Assembly: GCA_015179125.1 (NCBI GenBank)
Contig: WHVA01000105.1
Span: 1-64,000 of the forward strand
Source of the DNA: Gautieria morchelliformis
Lineage: Eukaryota; Basidiomycota; Agaricomycetes; Gomphales; Gomphaceae
Direction: 5' to 3'
DNA: 64,000 nt
Shown here: in pieces, positions 53,267 to 64,000 of the stretch
Position numbering within the stretch: position 1 is the first letter of the stretch
How the letters are laid out: every line of letters begins with the position of its first letter
Position numbers and translations under genes: made by a program
The notes under the pieces: model-generated
What the model was told of the DNA's origin: nothing
Databases searched by the model: none
What the model saw: only the letters and a program-made list of their open reading frames with translations

Positions 53267-54473
53267 ATGCCGCGTGCCACACGTCGACAGGTATCAGACC
53301 CAGTCAGGTTCACAGGGTGGCGGGTACAGCCAATCCACGCAGAGGCGACGTGGACGCGTTACGGGAGAAGATACTGAAGAACCAGACGAGGACGAGATGG
53401 AGGATGCGGAATCTGATGGCGAGCCTAAAGTCAGCCTTTCAATCCTGTGTTTCCAATACACAGTTGACGTGTAACCAGACAGTGGATCGTAAGGCCGACG
53501 AATTAGTTCGCCTGGCTCTTGCTACCGAATACCGTCGAACACCACTCAGGCGCGACGAGATAGCCAAGAAGAGTAATTATCGGTCCAGCTTATGTGGCGT
53601 AATATGCTTGCTTATCCATACAATTTTTCGTGGACGCGCACCTAAGGGTGATTTCCAGCCAGTGTTCGAACGAGCTCGACCAAGACGTTTGGGATGGAGC
53701 TTCACGAAATCATGAGCCGAGCTGAGAGAGACAGCGCAGACGCGGCTAGAGAAGGCGCTCAGGCCCCAAATGCAGAAGCTAACATGGCGGGAGTCAAGAA
53801 GAAAGGTATGTGTCATGCTACCAGTACCATCTAGTCGCTAACATGCTGTCTTGTAGGCACAACTGCATCATCGAAACAATATATCCTACGTTCAACCCTC
53901 GACAGCACCATTATAGAAGCTACATCAGTATATGACATCGAAATTGATGACGCCGAGAAGGCTGAGCTTGCCTTGTGGCGACCCAACGATGAAGACTGTC
54001 GTCCAGAGGGAACACTACTTACGTGGAAACACGGTAGCGCAAATCAATTGGAGCTTTACTCCATTGGTCACTTGGCATCAAGTTTCGTTCGAACCTGCTT
54101 AGTGCAACTCCGGACATATTTAAAGCGTCTCCGACTACCTCCGGGATCGGCAATTCCATCGAACGCCACTTCCCAGACGGTGAAGCCACTCACGATTGAC
54201 GCGTATCTGGCACAACTTGTGACGCAATCTTACCTTGACAAACAGAAGACATCCCTTGCATCAGCACAGGGAGGCCAGAAACGAGCACGTGGTGACGGGG
54301 CAGTGGGCGGTGGAGATGATGGTGATGCGAGCTTTGAGTGGAAGTGGGGGACCCGGGCAATCGCCAAAGTCAGAGAGGAGGGCGTCGGCGGGTTCGTAGT
54401 GGATTTTATGGATGGCATCGAAAGGGAACGAGGAAATGAGGGCAGAAGAGGACGGTGTGCGAGAGAGCGCTAA
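53267..54473 (+). pseudogene. NSE3: MAGE-domain protein, NSE3-like (SMC5/6 complex), apparently damaged
   Basis: ATG at 53267 (MPRATRRQ), an acidic linker (TEEPDEDEMEDAESDGEP), then the start of the MAGE homology domain (DRKADELVRLALATEYRRTPLRRDEIAKK), PVFERA, FGMELHEIMSRAERDSADAA, YILRSTLDSTIIE, RTYLKRLRLPPGS, and the C-terminal winged-helix part FEWKWGTRAIAKV, GGFVVDFMDG. Introns are visible at about 53461, 53572 and 53805. In fungi the single MAGE protein is Nse3, a subunit of the SMC5/6 repair complex. Two one-base shifts (after MPRATRRQ, and between VFERA and FGMEL) break the frame as read. They could be real decay, an exon structure I have misread, or assembly errors. Confidence 0.65.
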
Positions 54474-54604
54474 GAAGGAGGGAACGAGGAAAAGGAAAGA
54501 AAAGCTTCTTCACAGTATGTATATGCTATCTATGTGCGTGTGATACCAGCCACACAGGTGCGCCTGTGTGGCTGGCAACACACGACTCCCTCTCGTCCAC
54601 CGTC

Positions 54605-55307
54605 ATGGCTGCTACACCCGAAGCCTTAAATGCGACCGGTAGGTTCATTGACGTCTACCATGCAATCCAACTAACATTCCAACAGCCAATATTGTAACCA
54701 TCTTCTTGTTCATGCTGTCTATTACTCGCGTGATATACAAGCTCGTTACATGGCTCCGTGCCCGTACGCTCTGGCCTATTTTGAGAACGGACAACAGGTA
54801 TGTTTTATTTCTTGTACTTACTCCTTTACTGATGAACCAAACAGACAGCAAATTATGGAAACACATGCCTCTGTCAACCAAATCAGTCGGGACATTGATG
54901 TTCTGAAGCAGCGGATGCCAGAACGAGGCGAAGCGAACGTCGAGACGCTCGTGCGCGACGCAATCAACAACAGCACCGAGAACGGCATTTATGCTTTCCT
55001 AGAGTTGGTAGCGAGGCGGCATGATGGGCCCCAGCCTTTCTCAACCCCCGGCGCGCCAGACAGGACTGTGTTCAGCGTTCCCAGCCATGTGAAGCATAAG
55101 GGTCTGACACATTATGGGGTAGAGGAGCTTGGGAGAGACATTACTCTTCAAACACTGCAGCTTGATGTTTTGAAGATGGTGGTAGCAGAACGCTTAGTAG
55201 AGTTGTTGAGACCGATGCAGCAAGCCCTCGGGCAGAATGAGGAGCGGCAGAACGTAGCTGGACCATCATATCCACCCCAAGGTTCGTTTGCACTACCACT
55301 CTCCTAG
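54605..55307 (+). CDS. Small single-pass membrane protein, unrecognised
   Basis: Exons 54605-54638, 54686-54797 and 54845 onwards; introns GTAGGT...AACAG and GTATGT...AACAG keep frame. The product has a transmembrane segment near the N-terminus (IVTIFLFMLSITRVIYKLV), a basic flank (WLRARTLWPILR), a helical region (METHASVNQISRDIDVLKQRM) and a mixed C-terminal domain. Read straight through it stops at 55307 (about 186 residues of exon 3 and more). A third intron (55282-55334, GTTCGT...GAGCAG) may extend it to about 55440. I do not recognise the family; a fungal protein of unknown function is the honest call. Confidence 0.6.
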
Positions 55308-55441
55308 CTCAAGTGTCAACTTGAATTTGAGCAGGCGGTCAATTCCCTCTCACGTCAGGATGCACTCGAGGCCTCGAAGGAACTCGAGCCAGGTCGAAGT
55401 GGTGCAGCCGTCGGACCCTGCGGCCCTCCCACCGCCGACTA

Positions 55442-56742
55442 AGGGAGCATAGGCATGTTGGTGGTTGTCATTGTTAATGTTTACTATCTCAAGGATTGAG
55501 ACAATGCTTATTGGTGTTGTTGACTAGCCATATTTATTTATTTTTATAATATTAATTTTAAAAAAAAATAAAAATAAAAAATTTGTGCAGAAGCGGTGAT
55601 CAGGTTCCACGGTACAGTAAGTGACTTCTGATCTTTTCTAACTCTTATCCGGCCACCCCACGCCTCTAGATGTCCTGTGTACCACCGCACCGATTTCCAG
55701 CGCAGGCACGCACACACCCGGCGCGCTTGGGAGAAGAGGATGTGTGCGCGGGGTGAGGGCGCCGGTTGCGAAGACGAGGTGGGTGTAGTGGGGGAAGAGG
55801 GCAGGCAGGGGGAGGGGAAGGGCGCCGGAGGGGACCGCAGATATCTTGGATGAGCTGGTACTAGTGTCTAGCCTCTGGCACACTCTTGTGCTTGCGCTCG
55901 AGGTTACAGTCGTAATCCCGCCTACACAAACGTGCCCGAAGAACCTCACGCGTGGATCGGACGCGGTGATGTCAAATTTGTGAGTGCAGTTCTACGGGCA
56001 AGGAAGAAGAGTGGGTACAAATATGTAAAGCAGGGCAGCAGTGCAAGGCAATGGCGGAGAAGTGAGAAGAAACACAGACCTTAAACACAGACCTTAACCT
56101 CCGGATGGCCAGGCGCGATACCACACAGCATGGTGCGCAGAGCCGCTCGTGGTGGATGCGGAGGTCGTCTGGAGAGAGTGGCGCGGCAGTTGGGCGCGAA
56201 AGTTGTCACTGAAGCAAAAGATCAAGGGGCGCAAAGATGTACTTCTGGGGAAACTAATTAAGATCGAGAGGGGTCAGTCTCTTACAAAGAGAGCAGCTGC
56301 TCGGCCTACCTTAGGGTAGACTAAAACTGTAGATATTGGCAAATTACAGTCCGATAGCACGCTTTGGTGACCTGATGAGAATCGATGACCACGGCACGTC
56401 CGACGAGCAGACCCTAATCAGGAAAAACCTCGGAAAAATACATATTTGGCGAGCCTGGCTCACTAGTCACTGATTAACATGGGAAAAGTCACACACAATC
56501 TCCCAGAGGACAGAGCCCAAAGGAAATTGCACTGACAACAGAATTACACTGCTGCACCTATCTTCAGCCTTCCTGGTTGTGCAGTGGTTCAGTTGTACAT
56601 TTGGCCTGACCTGACTGGTAAGCCCATTCTGACGATGTACTTAGGTCACTAAATCGAACCCACGTGGCTTCACGTGTCCTTCTTGCCACGTCATCGATCA
56701 TCGATCTGTAGCCAGTAGACGCCTCTCAAGGTGACAAGCACC
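55442..56742. other. Intergenic region
   Basis: An A-rich run (about 55560-55580) and mixed-composition DNA. A minus-strand ORF at 55638-55949 is Ser/Thr/Pro-rich and not supported. No repeat family of the left half is visible here. Confidence 0.4.
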
Positions 56743-57345
56743 ATGCAACTCAAACCTATCAACGCACCCCCCCTTGACGAGACGAATAATCAAACGCTCC
56801 ATGTCAAGGCAGTGCCGGGCACAGACCTCTGGCTCAAACCGCCCTCCTGGGTATCCACCAATGCGCCGTATTACGTGACAGAAATGCCTGCAGCCAAATT
56901 CCGTCGTGCTCGCGTAACCGTCAAGGCCGACTGGGCAAGGCAATATGACCAAGGTGGTCTTGTCCTGTTTCTCCCTGCGTGGCCGTCACAATCGCTATGG
57001 GTGAAATCAGGCATCGAGTTTGTTGATGGCAAACCCTGTGTATCCACCGTGGGCGCACGAGATGCTGCAGATTGGAGTATGCTTCCCGTTCCCGGTGGAG
57101 AATCAAGCATTACCCTTGAGATTGAGAGGGAAGAGGCGGACGAGAAGAATGGGTCGAGCCTGTGGGTGTACTTAATAGAGGGTGGGGAGAGAAAAGTGGT
57201 TCGAGAGATGACGTGGGTGTTCAAGGAGAAAGCTGACTTGGATGGTATGATCTCAGTTGGGATTTATGCGGCACGTCCGGCAAAGGTCGGAGAAAAAGAC
57301 GAGGGAAGTCTCGAGGTGACATTTGACGGGTTGACTATCGTCTGA
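56743..57345 (+). CDS. DUF1349 (concanavalin A-like fold) protein, 200 residues
   Basis: Single-exon ORF; start set at ATG 56743 (MQLKPINAPPLDET), since the frame upstream has no ATG. Features of the DUF1349 family run throughout: PGTDLWLKPPS, VTVKADWARQYDQGGLVLF, WVKSGIEFVDGKPCVSTVG, DWSMLPVPGGESSITLEIER, SLWVYLIEGGERKVVREMTWVF, ISVGIYAARP. The family includes yeast Ree1 and bacterial YesU-like beta-sandwich proteins. A small-carbohydrate or regulatory role is suggested for relatives, but none can be read here. Soluble, with no signal peptide. Confidence 0.85.
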   Translation: MQLKPINAPPLDETNNQTLHVKAVPGTDLWLKPPSWVSTNAPYYVTEMPAAKFRRARVTVKADWARQYDQGGLVLFLPAWPSQSLWVKSGIEFVDGKPCVSTVGARDAADWSMLPVPGGESSITLEIEREEADEKNGSSLWVYLIEGGERKVVREMTWVFKEKADLDGMISVGIYAARPAKVGEKDEGSLEVTFDGLTIV

Positions 57346-57483
57346 AAGGAATAGACATTAAATGGAAATGGGATCTGATGGTAAGCCTGTATGTACAACC
57401 ATATATCAGAAATGCTGCAACAAGAAAGGCATAAATGAGAACAAAGATGAGACGATACTAATATATAGGTACTTGACACACCT

Positions 57484-59082
57484 TCAGACATGTAAATCCT
57501 CAATGCTCCACGACGGCCGCAAATCGATTTCGTATGGATCATGGTCGCTTCGTAAAAATCGTTCCATAGCTGCCCATGCGATCATTGCCGCGTTATCTAG
57601 AGGCAGCTCAACGTGAACAAGGTAGCGCCCCTATATGAAGCGCGTTGATAATCACCGGTGCAAAGTGCAACGGGCGGGAACACAAGTGAGATATTGTGGT
57701 GGGACTTCGTTTCCGTCACGCAATTGCGCAGCCTAAAAAAAACAACGCACCTCAATGCATACCGTTAACTGCCGGTGCAGTGTGCAAGCTCACCGTTCTC
57801 GCAGAAATCCATTACTAGCCACTCCACCACTCACGACGACGTGGTGAATGTCTATTCCGTGACGCGAACACCATTTGAGACCTAACCCCAGTTTCTCTTC
57901 TAGTTGACCCACAGCGGCACGTTGGAATGCCCATGCCACGCCCGCCTTTCGCTCGATGGTGAGCGCCTCCGGAGAAAGGGCCCCAACATAGCGATGCACG
58001 GCAGAGTATAGGCCTGAATAGGAGAACATGAGTTCCCCCCGGCGGGGGAGTGGAAGTAATATATCATGTTCAGTATCATTGACATCGTCATCTGCACCTA
58101 GAGAGGGTGAACGATGGTCCGCGCAAAATTTCTCGAGAGCTGCCCCTGGTCCGAAAGTGGACCATGGTATTGAGAGGAGTTTCGAAACTTTATCATATGC
58201 ATTTCCTATCGAGTCGTCTGGCGTCGTGGCTAGCACGCTGAAGTCATTCGAGGAGCGCGCCAGGAGCAGAAGAGTATGTCCTCCAGAAACGAGGAGTGTC
58301 AGAAAGGGAAACGTGGGCAGCTCCGACAACGGCAACGAGAGAAAGGGAGTAAGCGCATGGGCTTGCTGAAGGTGCCTCTATAAGGATTTGTGTATATTGG
58401 AAATGTATGGGCAAACCATATGATGGACGCCAACAAGCGGTTTTCCGAGAGCTGCAGCGAGTGCTTTGGCTGCATTAGAGGTCACGCTAAGACATCCGCC
58501 CATACCTGCTTCACGATTCGCTCCGAGTTAAATATATACGATATGGCTGTACATACCAGGCCCACGCGTGAAGGCAATGCCGTCCAGATCCCTAACGGTC
58601 AATTGCGCGTCGGCAAATGCTGTCTGGATGGCCCCGGGCTACGAGTTCCAGGGATTAGTCTCGGGGATTGGCAGGGTCGATCTTATGACATACAAGATTC
58701 CGCTAGAATGAATCACGCTATAAGACCATAGTCTGACACCTTGTCACGAAAAATACGGGACTGCACCTGATGGCTTGCAATTGCTGCCGGGGGGAATATG
58801 CCACCGAATCTTTCATGCCTGATGAAATGGAACCCTTAGCATTCAAAGATTAAGAATAGTAACCAGGAGGACATGCACGCTGTGCTGTTTCACCACCACA
58901 TTGGACAGTATTTCCCGACGGGAGGTCAGGATTGCGGCACAAGTATCGTCAGCGCTGGACTCGAGGGCAAGGACCGTGAACGATCTGCGGGACCGAATTG
59001 GTGCGACATTTTTAGGGAGAGATCGCGGTATTAGAGACAGAACCGCAGTCATCAGTGGATCATGAATTAATGCAAGTTTCAT
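57484..59082 (-). CDS. QRI7: Mitochondrial tRNA N6-threonylcarbamoyladenosine transferase
   Basis: Qri7/OSGEPL1 of the Kae1/TsaD family, which attaches threonylcarbamoyl to A37 of ANN-decoding tRNAs. Exon 1 from ATG 59082 gives a basic, presumably mitochondrial leader and LESSADDTCAAIL. Later exons give GGIFPPAAIASHQ, VRDLDGIAFTRGPG, SVTSNAAKALAAALGKPLVGVHHM joined to QAHALTPFLSLPL (the metal-binding H-x3-H), LLVSGGHTLLLLA, VVVSGGVASNGFLRER, then 57732-57656 (ISLVFPPVALCT) and 57596-57484 (DNAAMIAWAAMERFL, LRPSWSIED). Introns 57793-57733 and 57655-57597 are in phase. One intron after KQHS appears to need a GC donor, and the region 58639-58766 is a long intron or hides a small exon. All catalytic motifs are intact. 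Confidence 0.88.
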
Positions 59083-59100
59083 CAGAATTTGACTTCAAGT

Positions 59101-59937
59101 TCCGACTGGTCGCGTCCGGGCGCCTCCATCAACACTGACAAGTCCCCGACTCCTTTACAGGAATGACTATCTTCATAGGCCGTGGCAATGTTTGTACTAT
59201 CACTGTCAAGTGTTATATACCAAAATACTTGTTACATGTCATATGTGATACCTTTGGGTTGTTGACACCCAGTCCGGCGTTGCATTTCATAGATGAAAGA
59301 ATTAATGTAAAAAAGAAGGAAGGCGCATGTCAGTCGCTCGCATTCTAGTTGACGACGCCGGGATAATGACGGCAACGCCACATTAATGGTGGTGGAAAAT
59401 GAACCGGCAGGGACATGAAAATATGGGAAACAGGATTATAGATTATCATGGCAACGCACACACGTGCAATAGTATTGGTGGTTCACAACCGCATTAGTTA
59501 AAAGACAATGCAGGGAAAATAAAAAAGAGCAAACATGATCATAAAACATAAACATTGCAGGTACGGTTGTGGCGTCGGGGACGCCCTTATATTTAATGAT
59601 CCAGTTGGCTTTGTCCAACCACATGCATGTGGCAGCGCCAACTTATTTTTTCTTTTTCTTTTTCTTTTTCTCAGCACGACAATCGGACGTTTCGCCTGGG
59701 ATTCGAAGACATACGATGTGACTGTAGTCCGGCCACTGATCACGAAAGATACTACACAGGTAACGTCTACAAGTACTACTTGATAATCTAATTTGAGAAA
59801 CCCAAACATGGAGTCATCAATTGACTCGGAGCCTGCCGTCCTCAGGCCTACTATTCCATTGCCTTCGCACTTTCGCGTTCTTGTCGCCATTGACGGGGGA
59901 GATACCCCAAACCTCCAAAATACAAGACAGAAAAAGC
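59101..59937. other. Intergenic region upstream of QRI7
   Basis: Contains a T/C-rich run (ttttctttttctttttc at about 59645) of the kind found in fungal promoters. A 130-residue minus-strand ORF (59498-59890) lacks recognisable motifs and is not called. Confidence 0.35.
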
Positions 59938-61663
59938 CTAATGTAAAAGTTGATCATAGTTATTTAGTGACTCCATGTTGAACAGAAGGTGAATGTCACC
60001 GACCACGAGCCAGACAACCCATACGATGTAGACTGCCTTGGGCTGGTTTGGAAGCCCACTAGTAGTCAGCATAAATGCGTCACAAAATCTCGAGTAACGT
60101 ACCACAGGCAGGCGACCCGTTTGGATGGGCCACTCATCTCGAAAGCCTATGCGTATCTGGTAAAAGGCGAGGGCAAGGATGGCCAATCCTAGAATCGCAT
60201 GGCAGTAATTTTGCGGAGGACGCCCGAAGCGGGTTTTGAAAGGAACTTTGACGAAGTGGATTAAGGCCCCCACCACGCACTGCACAAAATAAAGGACTAG
60301 CAAGACCACACCAAGGATCTGCCATTGCGCAGGATGTTAGTTGCCTGATGATAGTCGAATCCAACACACAGCGGGTACCTGGTGTCTGGTGCTGAGGTGT
60401 ATGCCCAGTTGTTGACTAGGTACAATACCCAGTGCACATCCCACGATTATCACTGGACCGGCTGAGAGTGACTCATCAATGAAATAGACTGTCTGAGCGT
60501 ATGGGCACACCTACCGAGAGCAGCCTGAAGTACCCAATGTCCGGTGAACCATTTTGACGAGATGGTCCTTGTATACCGGGCCAAGAGCACGCCACCAGGT
60601 AGCAGGAACAGGAAGCCAAAGGTCGCAACGACCGCGTGGGCAATGATCATTTTCTGGTAGGGCAAAAGAGGGGGGTCCGGATCAAAAGGAGAAGACACAA
60701 TGGTTCCATTGATTGACGTGAGGGTCCTGGTGAGATCCAAAGTAACTCTACCAGCTGCATCATGTTTTTTCAGCGGGGAATCCGCTGCTGAAGAAGGCCT
60801 TGCGGTCGAGAAAGCCCATATTAGTGTTTCCTGAGTAGCAGAGCCCTATCCAAAACTCAGCACATCATTCCCGAGAACATTGAGTATACCGTGCCGTGAT
60901 TGTGAAGGCTAAAACAGGTTGTGAGCCGGTCAGCTGTTAAATCATGTTTAGATAGGCCACGTAAGCAGCGAGAACGAGATAGGCTCACCGTTGAACGACG
61001 AGTGGCTGGTGTTGCTACACTGGTGGGGGAAGCAACGGGCGTAGGCATAACAGCACCAGGAGCCTGACGTTGAGACAATGTCATGGAACCGTTTATGTTT
61101 GGCCACATGACAACCATTGGTGTATCTATATCAAACCAAGATATAAAACCTGGGCGTGGGCGTGTTCCACATTCTACTGACTAGCCATTCGATCTCCAAA
61201 GCCACTGGTATACGCCTGAGTACAGGGTTAATTCGAGAAAGACATACGCACACTGCCATCCACCCAAGACTCTGAGACGAGGTGCTCTGCAGTTCATCTG
61301 TGGTAAAAGATGAATATGTGAGCTGGTGGTGGGTGCGGGAGATAAATAGATTCATGTATGTACATGTCACCGTCGAGCCACTCACGGTCCCCGTGATACA
61401 TATGAGCTAGGGAAAAGTCAAGGTCGGTTCTGGCCGTGGCATCTGTTACCCACCTGTTCAGCGCATTGCTTATCTCCCCGAACGTCGGGGGCAATATTGA
61501 CTGCAGCGGCGGAAACTGCAGACTCGGAGACTGATCCCGACGCCGACGATGCCTGCGAGACTTGCAGGCCATTCACTTGGTTGCTGCCACCGTTGTCTGC
61601 GGCGACAAGCGAGCAGAAGACGGAAAGCATACAAAGACCACGTAAAGACCGGGTGCGGGACAT
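59938..61663 (-). CDS. DOMON domain-cytochrome b561 membrane protein
   Basis: A multi-exon gene. ATG 61663 starts a signal peptide (LCMLSVFCSLVAAD), then a Ser-rich stretch and a DOMON domain pieced together from short exons (TARTDLDFSLA, LQSTSSQSLGWMAV, SGFGDRMAS, PMVVMWPNINGSMTLSQRQAP). Then comes DSPLKKHDAAGRVTLDLTRTL, and a b561 module of several membrane helices with paired histidines (YQKMIIAHAVVATFGFLFLLP, WFTGHWVLQ, FVQCVVGALIHFVK, RPPQNYCHAILGLAILALAFYQ, AVYIVWVVWLV). Such proteins bind haem in both modules and are thought to move electrons across the plasma membrane, for example in extracellular redox. Exon borders near 61450 and the exact C-terminus (59938 or an intron before it) are uncertain. 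Confidence 0.78.
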
Positions 61664-62004
61664 GAGAGGCGCAAGTGAGGGGGCACGAGGAACGGACCTG
61701 GTTTAAATTCAGTGGAAGAGGCAGGTACATGCTTATATATGGCACGTTCGAATTTGCCCGATATCAGTGTCGTCATGTGCATGCTGCGGACATTTTAGGT
61801 ATTGAGACTGGCAAGCGAGAAGGTGGTTTTCCTTGGTGCCAGTTCTGGCAAATGATGGCTATGGCGCTGAGCGAGCTAGAAGTGCAGTTGCAGGCTGAGA
61901 AGCGATCAAAGTGGCAAGAAGGTACGTTGCTATCACACGGCCTCCCTGATACGTATGTCCGCTATATGCATGTCCCAAGAGCGAAGAATCGACCGTCCAT
62001 ATGA

Positions 62005-62666
62005 GCGAGCGTCTTTCATCGTAGTGGGCCGAGTGACGTAATCAAAATGTTCCGAATACAGCGCGGTATTTTCTAGTCTGGGAGATTAGTGCGATATTTG
62101 CTTGCCCTTCTCCATCCTTCTACTCTATCTTATCTGTTAGATTTCCTTTCTTAGATTTTATACAGTATCTACTTAACCTTACTCTCCGTCAACACATGCG
62201 TCTAATGACCAGCCAGTTCCATGGAAGAGATGTAATTACGCCTGGCGGCTTGCCAAGCACTCATGTCGACTAGGAAGCTTAAAGCTAATATTCATTGCAA
62301 GTGCGGAGCACCGTCACGGCGTCTCCGGGGAGAGCGTCAGTAGGATTTATGTCGGAGCACCGGAGCACCGTATAGGGGGCATGGGAGAACGGGAGGGTAG
62401 AAACAACTACAGCGGGGGAAAGAACTTTGGCAGTGTGTCATTACTGCGCATTTCATCCAGCATTGTCGTTCCCGTCAGGAGAAGGTGAGACACGCATTAC
62501 CAGGCTCTCGACGCGGCACAAGCTGGTGCCAACCGCGGACGGTCCACGAAGGCTAGTGAGGAGGGAGCGCATATGCGTGAAAATCAGAGATTTAAACCGC
62601 AATTAACAGCCACAGGCGCTACTGTCTCTACTAAAACTGTTCCTGCAAGTACATGCCGATACCTAG
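62005..62666. other. Intergenic region
   Basis: No gene recognised. A short direct repeat ggagcaccg occurs three times at about 62308-62370. Confidence 0.35.
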
Positions 62667-63386
62667 TTACATGCTCGACTCCAGTACCTCCCGAGCGTGC
62701 GCCTTCGCCTCCTCGCTCGTCTTGGGGTCTGTGGACAAGTCACCATCAGTCGAGTCCATCTCTGGCAAGGGAGACAATTGAGTATGACACTCACTGTGCA
62801 GGGTAGCCTTGTACCCGGCGAGCACGCGAGCCGTGTGCTGATCGTGCGGCTTGGCACTCGGAGCGGACTCCTCAGTTGATGGCTCGTCTCCAACGTCAAC
62901 TCCCGCGGCCTCTAGCACCTCACGTGCATGCCGCTTAGCATCTTCAGAAGTATTGGGATCTAGAGGCAGTGGTATACGCATTCATGTCGGATAGCCCTGC
63001 TCATCTACTCACTGTGCAACGCCGCTTTGAAGCCTGTGGTCATAAATCAACGTCATCAGTATCCAAGTCCCCTCTCTCGAGGAACCCAGACACACCTCCC
63101 AACACGCGATTGTTGTGTTCGTTCTTTTGTTCGTCATCATACCCCTCCAGCACTTCTAATTGCTGACGAGCATGTTCCTTTGCCGCTTCAGAAATCCTTG
63201 GGTTTGTGAGAGCGGCCTTGTAGCTGTCAGTTATGACTAGCGTCATGGATGTGGTCCCCGGCTCTTCTAGCACGTACCCGGCAGCGACATGAGTATGATG
63301 CAGCTCGTCTGCTACAATATGAGGCTTGAGTAAGGAGAGGAGACGATGAGGACGCCATAACACTTACCTGTGGAAGTGGACGTCAT
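62667..63386 (-). CDS. Conidiation-specific protein 6 (Con-6) family, multiple repeats
   Basis: Start ATG 63386 (MTSTST), exon 1 to 63368, intron 63367-63309. The exons each encode the Con-6 repeat: YKAALTNPRISEAAKEHARQQLEVLE, DPNTSEDAKRHAREVLEAAG, DPKTSEEAKAHAREVLE, with linkers such as NRVLGGYKAALHSE and ARVLAGYKATLHS. Introns fall inside repeat borders (GTGTGT, GTGAGT donors; CAG, CTAG acceptors). Con-6 proteins are small hydrophilic proteins expressed in conidia, spores or stress in fungi; their molecular role is not known. Stop at 62667. The gene appears intact. Confidence 0.8.
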
Positions 63387-63399
63387 TTTGGTTAACACC

Positions 63400-64000
63400 A
63401 AATCGCAGACAGCTGTGGCCCACTTATATCGTATCGTCGCCAGAAGTTTAACACCGCCGGAGGTTTAACACTGGACGACGTCAGTCAATGACGTCGTTCA
63501 TCTTGGCATCGGGTTATGGACGTGCTGTGGACGCGCTTGATCCTATCACCCTAAGAGGCAACCACGGTACACGTACACGGCAATTTAGTAAAATACAGTA
63601 ATTAACTATGCAAGCCCACCATTCGTTCTACTATATCCTGTGCTTGGTCCCACTCCAGGGCCTCTTCCTCGCCGTCGTCCTCTCCCCCCTGGTGCACTTG
63701 ACCTCTTCCTAAACCCCATCCTCCTGCGGGCCCTCCCACAGGGCGATCTTCTTCGGGGTCCAACTCGGGGCTCCTCAATGATTCTAAGAATTCCTTTTCC
63801 CGATCTCGTTCACCCCGGAACCCTGCGTTGCGGGGCGTTTCATCGTCATTGTCATCCGACCCCTGATCCCACTTCTCTATGGGGGTTTTGGTATTCGACG
63901 TGGAATAATGACCGCTCTTGCGCGATACGCGCCCTCGTCGGTCTCGTGGAGCCGCGCTTGAAAAGAACGACGGGTGCCGTGCAACACTGAATGGCCGGGT
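63400..64000. other. Right edge without a called gene
   Basis: Frames from about 63640 to the end are Pro/Arg/Ser-rich. One continues to near the edge but shows no family signature, and could be the 5' part of something outside the window. Confidence 0.25.

Noticed and set aside
55638..55949. Minus-strand ORF of 103 residues
   Set aside because: Low-complexity Ser/Thr/Pro composition with no motif or splice partner.
61675..62004. Plus-strand ORF of 109 residues divergent from DOMON-b561
   Set aside because: Overlaps the promoter and signal-peptide region of the b561 gene and shows no family signature.
1..64000. CRISPR arrays, rRNA genes, bacterial operons
   Set aside because: None seen; the introns, LTR elements and gene families are eukaryotic, and the only regular arrays are promoter-type motif clusters and a minisatellite.

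Overview
The window looks like a chromosome segment of a filamentous basidiomycete (probably Agaricomycetes). The host-type genes have many 40-60 base introns and belong to families typical of that group: an F-box/LRR-type protein, a Con-6 protein, a DOMON-cytochrome b561 protein, and a QRI7-type mitochondrial t6A enzyme. Most of the sequence is a nested graveyard of LTR retrotransposons. The family labels A-F below are mine.

Layout. 1-4.7 kb: 3' ends of Ty3/gypsy chromovirus A, remains of element D, and LTR fragments. 4.7-6.0 kb: an intact-looking spliced F-box gene. 6.3-6.9 kb: a hAT-type MITE. 7.6-11.2 kb: repeat F carrying a TA-flanked inverted-repeat transposon, which itself carries a solo LTR-B and an array of TGACTCA motifs. 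11.6-29.4 kb: one dismembered A element (LTR, gag, pol, chromodomain, antisense gene, LTR) split by LTR-D, a Ty1/copia element, repeat F, and LTR-C insertions, many with clear 5-base target duplications. 29.4-36.1 kb: a second A 3' end, then the 3' half of a different chromovirus E. 36.2-43.0 kb: a structurally complete but mutated chromovirus B with paired 490-base LTRs. 43-50.7 kb: further LTR-C, LTR-D and copia debris, two short-motif arrays and a GC-rich minisatellite. 50.7-64 kb: the gene-dense part, with a decayed prolidase, a damaged MAGE/NSE3 gene, a small membrane protein, a DUF1349 protein, QRI7, DOMON-b561 and Con-6.

The most interesting signal is in the retroelements. Families A and E both carry, between the chromodomain and the 3' LTR and on the opposite strand to gag-pol, a two-exon gene. 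It encodes a charged coiled coil followed by a canonical Zn(II)2Cys6 binuclear cluster (C-X2-C-X6-C ... C-X2-C-X6-C). Four copies are visible and the architecture is kept across two diverged families. Families A and B are also saturated with TTCCG/CGGAA, in LTRs and in coding DNA alike. Both A and B place a 10-11 base primer-binding site two bases after the 5' LTR that is complementary to the predicted 5' end of their own RNA, as in Tf1 self-priming. LTR-C contains a stem with a compensatory base pair. The stop codons that break A, B, E and the copia element are mostly CGA to TGA, which points to cytosine deamination.

Limits: all homology calls are from reading the sequence; no searches, alignments or counts were run by machine.
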